This document shows, piece by piece, positions 55,148 through 64,000 of a DNA stretch of 64,000 nt. The stretch's first letter is position 1; every line of letters starts with the position of its first letter. The DNA comes from Sanghuangporus weigelae (taxonomy: Eukaryota > Basidiomycota > Agaricomycetes > Hymenochaetales > Hymenochaetaceae): assembly GCA_033182465.1 (NCBI GenBank), contig CP137328.1, positions 248,001-312,000 on the forward strand. The letters are read 5' to 3'. A program made the position numbers and the translations under genes. The notes beneath the pieces were generated by a model. It was given only the letters and a program-made list of their open reading frames with translations. It did not search any database and was not told where the DNA came from.

Positions 55148-56840
55148 GATAGCCTGCTTGCTTTACAGAGCGATTGAGTTTAGGTTCAATCTTCTGCTGA
55201 GCACGAAGCAGGCAGACGGGTCTTCGAAAGGTTGAGTACTAAACTTCGGTGGTCGTTTTGTATGGACGATGCACGCCTGCATGCTTCTCAGATCTGCAGA
55301 CCACTTTGCAAAGGGAGGCAAATTGCGAGGGAAGATTTTGCAATGTTGACGAACAGGTTTGTCTGAAAAGTGGCAAAGAAGTTTCGCGGAACTCGATACA
55401 TATATCTTACTATTACACAGATGATGTGTTTAAGTCTCATGCGAAGGAAAGGCCTAAATAAAATTTGCAGGACTTCGACCAATACTGCACAATTGATCGG
55501 GGCATGCGCGACGCACTTGGGTATTATTCTTAGCAAACTAACACCCAATCACTGTCGTCCTGCCACATTGCCTAGACTTCTTCCAGTTATTGCTATCTAG
55601 TCAAGCTTATGAAATGTCTTCTTGAAAACAAGTGCAGCCTTTCTGTTTCTGCATTGACTTCGTTTTTTCATTTGGGCCCGCAAAAGAATCAAATATGATA
55701 GTATTCTGATCGACGAGCAGAACTTAGCACTACAGTTAGTTTTGTCCTCACAACTCCTAGAATTGGCCCGCCTTGATAATTATGAGAATGGATGTCTTGA
55801 TATACCTTTTCCGTTTCCTCATTCTGCTAACGGTGCTTCAGTTTGATTCGAGATACGAAGCAAGATGCGGGGCGGCATAAAATACATGCACGTGAGCTTG
55901 ACCATGTGAAAGTTGTCGCAATACATGGACTCTACTCGCGTCAACAGAGCTATTTCAAGGCGATATGCCCATCTTTCTTCTTTTGATCACATCAGTCACG
56001 AAGGAGGGAGGCGCTATCTTTTGATGCAATAGACAGTTTGGGTTCAATGCGAACACCGTATGGACATGAACTTCCCAAAACAGGGTGCCAAGCCTCAACG
56101 CGAATGCGCCGATAAATTGTCGGCGCTTCGGATTACTGTGGATTACTGTCAGCTGTATCATCTCTATGGCAAATCATCTCAAATGCAGTACTTCGATAAG
56201 AAAGAATCCGGGGTACTTACGTTTAGCGGGAAGTGAGTAAAATAGACATGGTCATGAGAGCCGGAGCATGAATCAACATGATCGTCTGCCACCTCATCTG
56301 ATGAGTAAGCGTTTCCAAAAACGACAAGAAAAGAAGACGGAGGAGACGGAAGTTCATTCAGAGGCGGAAGTAAACCTTCTTTCAGCACTTGATCTGCCCC
56401 TGGTCGTGGCCGCGTGCAGATCGTGGAGTGCGTTTAGGCTGCTGACCTAGGTGTGTGGGCAGTATCTGAGTCACCAGATGACGGGTCCCTGATACTGAAT
56501 GGACACATGCGTGGAAGGTGGATGCATATCGTCCAACAGCAATATTTGCGGATTTTTGCACTGAAACGATGTGAATGAAAGAGAGTTAGGGTATGGATCG
56601 ATAGGCTTCGGTTACTGAGTTTGGACATCACCTGATTCCCGTTTACTTCGCCCCTTCATTTTCGTTGCGCTCCATCTCTGTCCCCGACGGTCACCATGTT
56701 CGCGCAATCAACTTTTTTCCTTACTTATACTCACGGACGTGCCGTGCGGAGTTGTCAAGGCCATCTCTATCCAACTGTGTCTGATAAGAGAGGTCTCCGT
56801 ACTGCTTTCCACGCTGACACGAAGCGACGCCAGTAAAAGA
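55148..56840. other. Intergenic, no gene recognised
   Basis: About 1.7 kb with only short overlapping open frames on both strands and no family motif. It must hold the promoters of the divergent genes at 54020-55147 and 56841-57723. Confidence 0.4.
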
Positions 56841-57723
56841 ATGCGTTATCCGCGTCCAATTCTCAAGCGCTTCGGTGCATCCTCTGATGATAGCGATTCG
56901 CCAAATTCTCACGAAGGAGGTCTCTCGCGTTTCAATGCGAGCACCAACAAGGTGCACTTTCCGAATCACCCTGACGCCCTTGCTCGCACCCATGCTGCGT
57001 ATAGTCCCGACGATTACGACCGGTCTCCCATAAGGATAAAGCCAAACATCTGCGCTCTTCCTGAACGTGGTTGTCCTGGTCGCACATACTCGGACAACGC
57101 GATGCAAATGGATGTGGACGTCGATAGTGTAAAACAAAACACAGGCCTAAGGAGAGGCGATCATCACTATCCCTGTACTCGAGTAGTGGGATTTCTCGTA
57201 AACGAGGATACTACAGGTAAGCTCGAAACCTTCTATGACTTGCTAGTATTCATTTTTTTTACAAGAAATGTCGCGGTCTCCATCCCTTATGCAGGATGCA
57301 TCAGATACATCAGAAGAATCTGATAACAGCCTCTCAACGCCGTTCTTCAATGATCCCTTCGCTTCTCCTATGCCCAATAATAGGCACTCTTCATCGCCTA
57401 CCTCTTCCTCTCACACAAGCTACTTTCCGTACCCTTCGCCGCGACTCTCGCCAAAAGCGGATGCTGCTCAGCTTGCTTTTCTCCCATATCCTCATTCAAC
57501 CCCAACTACCTCTGGAAGTACCGCGCACCCATCCTTTTATTCTCCGGAATCGTCAACTCGAAATTCTCGCTCGATCCGCAGGTCTTCCGGTTCCCCAACA
57601 CGGCAGCAGCGCCGAAGTCGCAGCCGAGTCCGTGGGAGCCCGGTTCGCGACCGGTATGGGACAGGCAACAAGCAGAATGCATATGGCCGCGAAATTGACG
57701 AAGGCTGCCTTGGAGGCTTCTAA
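56841..57723 (+). CDS. Disordered fungal protein with N-terminal PILKR motif
   Basis: Two exons (56841-57216, 57266-57723) with a 49-bp GT-AG intron; 277 aa. The N-terminus YPRPILKRF is followed by VHFPNHPDALARTH, then YDRSPIRIKPNICALPERG, and the C-terminus ends DEGCLGGF. I recognise this pattern of short islands (PILKR, VHFP, YDRSPI...P..CALPERG, GCLGGF) from basidiomycete hypothetical proteins; no function is known. The rest is Ser/Pro/Arg-rich and disordered. The Met at 56841 is chosen because the conserved PILKR island follows within five codons, while the open frame upstream shows no conserved islands. Confidence 0.75.
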
Positions 57724-59307
57724 TGATGCGTGCATGTCCCCTCGCAACCACGGTACATTTGGATTGAAATGGTACACCCATTTTCGGCTCCTTACTTGAG
57801 TCCGAAAGGAAACCGTCGGAGCGCTCAACTTGTATTCTGTCACGATGGCGAACTCCGTATCGGTTGCAATTAACGTCTTGGTCGATGATCCCGCACCCGG
57901 ACACCCCGGCATTTCTATCGCAGTACTCCTGACGGCTTCGATAATGACCTCTCCGCTGAAAATCATTCACCTCTTTCTCTGCCTCATTATGCTTCTATCA
58001 GCTTGTTGATGACACTGTCATGACCGGTCTCAATCTTCAGTTTGCCTTCGTTTCTTTATTTTCATCTTTCCAATTCCGTTGGACCATTTCTCGCGCACGA
58101 GACTGTCATATAATGTTATTTTTGCTATTACTTCCTCATTTAAATCAAATCATGAAAGAATGAGCTCGAAATGTGCCCATGCGTGACCAGGATACTCGAC
58201 GGATTCTATCCAGGGCTGCTGGAGTACTGTCCACGAAGCTGTTCGCTGATATCAGCTGATCCAGCCTATCTCTGATGGTTCCATTAATTTCGCCGATTCC
58301 TTTTCTCCGGATCTGCTTTTCGTCTGGAAGCTCATGGTTAATTGCTTCTTGTCTCCCCGTTGCTTTCCACGAACCTATGTATTGAGGTCGAGGCTTCTTT
58401 ACGACTTGTCCGGCATCATGAGTTGTTTGAAGCGAGCTATCACGAGCATCAAATTCTTTACCTCGATGATGTCTCGTGCCTTGTGCTGCTCAAAGTACCT
58501 GACACTTGCCTGGTATCACGGTGGCAGTGTGTAGTCATAACATGAGTATTGTTTTTTTTTCCTCTTCGTCACTCCACTCGTTCAATCTGTTTTGTATAGG
58601 ACATGGACATGGAATAAAGGCGAGTAATTTTGAATTGAGAAGAGAACTATACATGATACTATGAGAGGACGCAAAGTGGTCTTACATAAGCCGCTTTCTT
58701 TCACTGAAACTCTCCGACGTTGCTTTATTTTCACCTCCATCTGAACATCACGCAAAGTTCTTCCCTTGGGTTGAATCGGACTTGAACCGATGCACGCATT
58801 CACGATAGATACAAACTGAACGACGAAAACAGATCGACCTCCTCTTCTCCGCTTTGCGCCGCCGCATGTCTCTTGATACGGGTACAGCGTCTCTGTCTCA
58901 GCAACTGCATCAATTTACAAACCAAAAGTCTACGCCACGATGCTTTTGAGATGCTCAAGAACATCATCTCTACATAAACAGTTATGACCTTGTCAGGAGA
59001 TCGCAGCAGATGGTTTCAATCAACTATGAGACAGGCAAATGTATCAAGTGCCATACTAGCCGGCCCAGCGTAATCGATTGCTTTCTCATCTTCTTACCCT
59101 TTTGAGCAGAATTGGAAACGAGATTGCGCCACGTCGATATTGAAATAGACGTTTGCTCTTCGCGCTTTTGCAACATGCAACATTTCATCTCAACTTCACC
59201 TAAGGCGGGGTATAAATGACTGGCACTTTTTCGAGCAATAATCACCGCTCGATTTGTTCAGTGCGGCAATTTTCGGAGTATTCCAGCTACACTTCTTGAC
59301 GTCCACG
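57724..59307. other. Intergenic, no gene recognised
   Basis: About 1.6 kb. Short open frames only. A tRNA T-arm-like sequence on the minus strand at about 58767-58795 was examined and not called. Confidence 0.4.
59211..59217 (+). promoter_or_regulatory. TATA box of the secreted Cys-rich protein gene
   Basis: TATAAAT preceded by GGGG, 97 bp upstream of the ATG. Confidence 0.6.
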
Positions 59308-59773
59308 ATGCTCAACTCCAAACTTTATCTTCAAGCAGCTGCCGTTGCGGCCATTGCGCTCACTAGCTCCACTCGCGTTTCTGCTGTCTGTGGTCTGGGA
59401 GGCGAGGTTGGCTTCGGGACTACGGGTGATGTGCGTTACGCTACAAACTTATCCGGTCATACTTATGGTTAACCTTAATTACATCTTTCTTTTTATCCTA
59501 AGGGAAAGTCCGTCATCGTAGCAAACAACTGTGGTGTCATCGACTCCAAGAGCGGCGGCATCTGTGGTAATTACGAGCAGAACTCTCATGTTATATGCGA
59601 CAACTCGTAAGTGCCGAAGCCTGATTCTTTGAATCAAGCCCCCTAACCCACGTTGAATTCAAAGTAATCTTGTCACCTCTGCACAATCGTATGACGGTCG
59701 CAATTGGGGAAAGTGCATTCCTTCGTCCGAGACATGCGGTTCAACTCAGATTCAATTTTGCTGCTCTTGGTGA
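59308..59773 (+). CDS. Small secreted cysteine-rich protein, 111 aa
   Basis: Three exons (59308-59430, 59503-59606, 59665-59773) with matching phases. Residues 1-26 form a signal peptide ending near TRVSA. The mature part of about 85 residues has eight cysteines (VCGLG, NNCGV, GICGN, ICDNS, KCIPS, ETCGS, FCCSW) and ends CCSW. The spacing does not match a hydrophobin (no CC pair near the middle) or a cerato-platanin. Proteins of this kind are secreted effector or surface candidates in agaricomycetes; no function can be assigned. The longest single open frame covers only exon 1 plus intron sequence, so the gene is easily missed. A Met 18 codons upstream would destroy the signal peptide and is rejected. 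Confidence 0.8.
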
Positions 59774-60395
59774 CGAGCTTTTCGTCAAAGCTTTGTTTTC
59801 TGCCAAAGTTCCGTTTTTTTAAGAATTCTTCCGGGTTCTCTGAAGAATGAAACATTGCTCTCTCCTTTATTTATTTCTATTACATCTTGTGAGACGGCGC
59901 AATAAACATGTTACCGTGCTACAAGGAAATTGGAGTTCGAATCGCTGATTCCATTGGGAGCCTCTCAGAGATGTACATTTATGTAATGGTGTAATAGGAT
60001 TTGGCTGGCTACTTTTCCTTTCTGCTATTCGTACCACTGCAACTCTTGTACTGTGCGTGATTACAGGGTCTGCCTAGGTGCAACACTTGATCATCGAGTT
60101 CGTAGGACTGGCAATTTGCAAATTTAAAATCGTCGATATATACTCATCTGCTTGTAACATAGTCAACGGCTCTCCTGTGTGATACATTAACCAGCCGTTT
60201 AAATAAAGGGCGAGACAAGCAGCACGAAACAGACGCGAACTGAAGGGACTATCATGAACTGAATTATGCAAGTTACAAAATATCATCCATAAAACACTAA
60301 AAGACACATATCAGGATTCCTCGGAGTGATACAACAAAGTTTTCGCGGCGTCTTATAAATCACGCATCGCAATTTGGTACTTCAACATCTACAGG
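59774..60395. other. Intergenic between convergent genes
   Basis: 3' flanks of the secreted-protein gene and the phosphate symporter. No gene seen. Confidence 0.4.
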
Positions 60396-62290
60396 TCAAG
60401 CAGAAGGCGTAGGCAAGTCCCATCTAGGAGCGTTAATAATAATACCCATCATACCTCCCGAGATCAAACCAGCAACGGGAAGAGTAACAAGCCAACCAAA
60501 GTAGATCCACGCAATCATTCTCCAATTAATTGCTTTGAGCGTCCCGCTGCACAAACCGACTCCGACAGTAGCGCCGGTGATGCATTGTGTCGTCGAAATA
60601 GGAAGACCTAGACGTGTGGCGAGAATGACAGTAGTAGCAGCCCCCAACTCCATCGAGAATCCTCGAGAAGGGGAATGCAACGTCAAACGGTTGCCGAGGT
60701 TGATCATGAGATTGTAACCGTATGTCCAGAGACCTATGGAAATCGCAACACCACCGTAGGCAAGGACCCAAATAGGTACGGGAGATTCGGATGACGTCTC
60801 CCCAGACCTCCAGATCAGGTAGATGGCGGAGAGAGGGCCAACAGCGTTGGAGACGTCGTTTGCACCATGCGCGAATGATGCAGTCGATGCGGTCATGACT
60901 TGTAAGAATGAGTAAAGATGCTCAGTCTTATTGTCGTAGTGTTTAACTGGTTGATGAACCTTAGTTAGGTCCCTCGCCAAGAAACTGGACGCGAAGCCGT
61001 GAGGCTTGCCATTAGCACCGATTTGCTCTGAGACAACGTCCCGATCGACACCACGTAAGAAGTAGTACTTTGCTCGTAAGTAGACACCACGCCAGGTCAG
61101 GAGCGGTTCCGCGGTGGCTTCGAGTTTGCTCTTTGCCTGTCGGGTGAGAGTTGGTTCTGGAGTAACAGACACTGAAGGATCGAGTTAGATTATGATCTTG
61201 AGATAACAACTTGGAATCTATGCATACCTTTCTTTTCGTTGCTCTCGATGTCCGATCCAGATTCCGGGGCCGCAGGAAGATTGGGAGCGAGGACAGGGTC
61301 AAGGTGTGGATTACCTCCATGACCACGGTAGTAATCCTGGACTATGTGCTTAGCGTGACCTTCCGGAACTGGCGGAACAGGACCTCGCTTCCAAAGCAGC
61401 GGACCCTTGATAACTTCCCAGTCCTTCAATGTCCAGTCCTCCTTCACGAGCCGCCTATAGAGGAAAGGAAGGAGAAAAATAGCATAGAGAGCGACCACAC
61501 CACCAGCAACGCCGAAAACACATCCTAGGATCTGGCCAGCGCTCCAGTCATCGAGGTCCAATGAGGCAGCTTGAAACGTCTGTTAGAAATTGATGATGAG
61601 CAGGGTGAAGGCTTTTATCGCGAACCTCCTTTCCAGACAATGACCATGGTTAAAATGGCAGACGTCACGCCAAAATAGGCTGGAATCATTAGAAGTCCGT
61701 TGTGAAGTGGCCTGCTGCGCTCGAGAACACCATATTTCGTGATACCAAAAATGATCATAGCGAAGCCTGCTGAGATTCCGGGCGCAATGAACCAGGCCGC
61801 GAAGACCTGGCTAACACCGTCCCAGCCCCAATGTATACCTCCTCCTCCGATCGCAGCAACACCTACACCGATGATGCCACCCACGATGGAATGACTGGTA
61901 AAAGTCTAAGCGCGAGCAGTGAATACAGAAGAAGTAATCTACGTACGTTGTAGAGACTGGAAGGCCAATCTTTGTGGCGAGTGTAAGCCACAGGGACGAC
62001 CCGACAAGAGCACACAACATCCCAAGCATGAGCACGGAGGGATTGGACTCAAAATCATCGACATCTATAATCTTATTCCGAATTGTGTCCGCAACACGAG
62101 ATCCGGCCAAAACGGCGCCTCCAAACTCGCAGACTGTTGCGATTGCCATAGCCTGCATCATGGTCAAGGACCTAGACGAGACTGAAGTGGCGAACGAATT
62201 TGCGACATCGTTTGCACCGATATTCCAAGCATCTAGAAAGGCAAAAATCAAGCCAAAGGCGAAGATGTAGTCGAAATCATGCAGCGCCAT
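60396..62290 (-). CDS. PHO89: PHO89-type Na+/phosphate symporter (PiT family)
   Basis: Four exons (62290-61947, 61894-61626, 61569-61228, 61171-60396) with consistent phases give 576 aa. PiT signature repeats are present twice: GANDVANSFATSVSS (N-terminal, about residue 24) and GANDVSNAVGPL (C-terminal half). Each half also has the matching helix with GLPVSTT or GLPISTT. About ten to twelve membrane segments flank a hydrophilic loop of about 170 residues (exons 3-4). PiT proteins import inorganic phosphate with sodium across the plasma membrane; yeast PHO89 is induced by phosphate starvation and alkaline pH, and whether that holds here cannot be seen. No frame damage. Confidence 0.93.
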
Positions 62291-64000
62291 CGCGATAGTC
62301 TGAGCTGGAGCTGGAAAGTCCCTCGGAAGCGCCGCTAGAGAAAAGTAGAGTGCATTGCGTTTTATATAATATCAACGTTTTCCATCCCTGCTTGTACCGA
62401 TCGGGTTGAGAAAATTGTTCGGATAGTGAATTCGACCATATGATAGCTGTAGATGCGAGATCGAGCATGGCAACGAACGTGGGTGATACGAAGATGGTGT
62501 GAGGTGCTGTTGGATGCTGAGAGGGCTGAGTGGATGCGCCAAGTTTACTTGGTATGTTGTAAATAGGGAAGAAGATTCTATGACCGTTCTTGGCAGGGCA
62601 TGCAAATAGATATCAACAAAAAACCTTACGCGTACGCGACGATTTTGTTGGCACGTGCATGGACGAGAGTCGATTTCTTTCTCAGGCACAAAATAGTCCC
62701 GAGTTTTCCGAGAGCAAAGTTTGTTTGGTGGACCTCTTCGATAAATTTCTGCCAAATCTTAAACGGGACCCAAGACTAGTTTCTTCGTGTCGAGAGGGAC
62801 AAGAACATTAGAAAGAAACTAATCGGTGGTCGTTTCGCTGCAACCGTCTCCATGTCATTGGCCAAGGCTGTAATATTCATTTTCACTCTTGCGAATTCGG
62901 AAAACATCCCTTTTTCCGCATTCTGATCTGGCCAAGACTCCCAAAGTGGCCAGCAGCTCTACCCAGCTCACGTATTTCCAAGCCAAAAGGACCGATGCTT
63001 CCTGGTTGAGTGGACGAGAACGTGAGCTCATCACCTGCTATATATAATTTCTTGGAGGTGTAGAAGGCCGCTGAAAGTCGCCTGTGGAGCCTTAGTGTCG
63101 TCAATGTGGAGCAGAATCAAAGTGCGCACATAACATTCCAGCCCTGATTTTTTTGCACGAACGTTGGAGGATGACAGAAATCTCTACAATTAGATTAGAA
63201 ACGGTGCATCACAAGTCTGAATTCAGGTTGTTCCGGTGCTTTTCCGTGTGACTACTGCGCTTGGAAAGACGCAACAAGACGTATTTTCGCGATGCACATG
63301 CTTATCTAGTTTTCTCAACTTGGTTTTGTCAAGTTTTGATGAAGCTACAAAGCATACTCTATAACTTGCTCTGAATAGGTCGTACGTTCCTTCTCAGACT
63401 TGTTCTTCTGTGTTTGCATATGACAACATATCTATACGCGCTATATTTAGCCTTAGCCGGACTCTCGGATTTCTGAGTCCGTTATAACCCAGGCTCCGGC
63501 ACGGTGATCGCATGTAAACGAGAAGCGCATGAAGATGGCCCCGGTGGCTTCGCAAATCTGTCTTGTGACAAAGGTACGTGTCTCAAGTTCAATTGACAAG
63601 GATTCATTTGAATCTTGTTCGATCGTCTTGAGGAACTGAGGAACTGTTATGGGAATTTCCCAAAGGTGAAACATCGTTTTTTTCGGGTTGGATGTTTTGC
63701 CACATTCTCATCCTCCGGGGAAGAAGTACGACAACTTACCTAAAGGAAATCATATACTCTACCATATGAAAAAGTTACCGTCTTATGAACTTCCGACGTT
63801 GCCCCGCTCTTCTTGTGTCTCTGATGAGCGTTCTACTCCGGAGCAAGGCAAAGCTATCTTCCTCCTTCGGGCTAGCATTTTCAAGCAAATTCCGACGGAT
63901 ACGTAGCATTACTGCAGTTGAAATTGTCATAACGCATAATGTCGGGAGACTACTTTTTGTAATGCATTATTAGATTTATTCATTAGGAGATAAGTGAGAA
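62291..64000. other. Upstream of PHO89; no confident gene
   Basis: Contains the symporter promoter and about 1.5 kb without recognised coding exons apart from the small open frame listed separately. No repeats noted. Confidence 0.4.
63453..63674 (-). CDS. Possible small hypothetical protein or terminal exon
   Basis: A 73-codon open frame with ordinary amino-acid composition (PQFLKTIEQD, MRFSFTCDHRAG). No motif recognised, and no neighbouring exons could be placed. It could equally be chance. Confidence 0.2.
   Translation of the reverse strand: MFHLWEIPITVPQFLKTIEQDSNESLSIELETRTFVTRQICEATGAIFMRFSFTCDHRAGAWVITDSEIRESG

Noticed and set aside
58767-58795. tRNA gene on the minus strand
   Set aside because: A good T-arm (5-bp stem, TTCAAGT loop) and an acceptor-like TCAACCC are present, but no matching GGGTTGA or D-arm and anticodon arm lies upstream, so at most a 3' tRNA-like fragment.

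Overview
The window looks like nuclear DNA of an agaricomycete (basidiomycete) fungus. Genes carry short GT-AG introns of about 48-70 bp. Recognisable families are sedolisin, a PHO89-type phosphate symporter, MYND and APH-like genes and basidiomycete-type Crinkler (CRN) proteins, with large Ty1/copia and Ty3/gypsy elements. No bacterial-style operons, rRNA genes, convincing tRNA genes or CRISPR arrays were seen.

Layout. 1-20.1 kb is a duplicated accessory cluster. A three-gene block (DUF7770-like gene +, APH-type kinase -, MYND zinc-finger gene +) appears twice, at about 2.1-5.3 kb (MYND reduced to a fragment) and 16.5-20.1 kb (MYND intact, the other two broken). Two more kinase copies, one intact and one a fragment, flank a Crinkler gene (CRN1) between the blocks. 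CRN1 carries a 5.0-kb copia element in the intron that splits its P-loop, plus a small MITE in the next exon. 20.6-22.7 kb is an intact secreted sedolisin. 24-38 kb is a nest of dead mobile DNA: a degenerate transposase-like gene of an agaricomycete repeat family is split by three insertions with 5-bp target duplications, followed by a 3-kb imperfect palindrome. 38.6-50.9 kb is a second Crinkler gene (CRN2) whose fourth codon is interrupted by a 9.8-kb Ty3/gypsy element; the rest of CRN2 still reads as an intact multi-exon gene. 51.5-62.3 kb is quieter: a HAD/FCP1-like protein, a coiled-coil protein, a disordered fungal protein, a small Cys-rich secreted protein and the phosphate symporter.

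Two themes link the window. First, both Crinkler genes were hit by LTR retrotransposons, recalling the related RHS ('retrotransposon hot spot') family. Second, both retroelements carry many in-frame premature stops, all TGA, mostly where the family has arginine. The only two differences between the gypsy LTRs are CpG/CpA transitions. Together this points to CpG-methylation-driven decay rather than classical RIP. The copia LTRs are identical although its pol is broken, so it probably moved recently while already defective.

Limits: exon boundaries are read by eye, identities are not computed, and family names come from motif recognition only.
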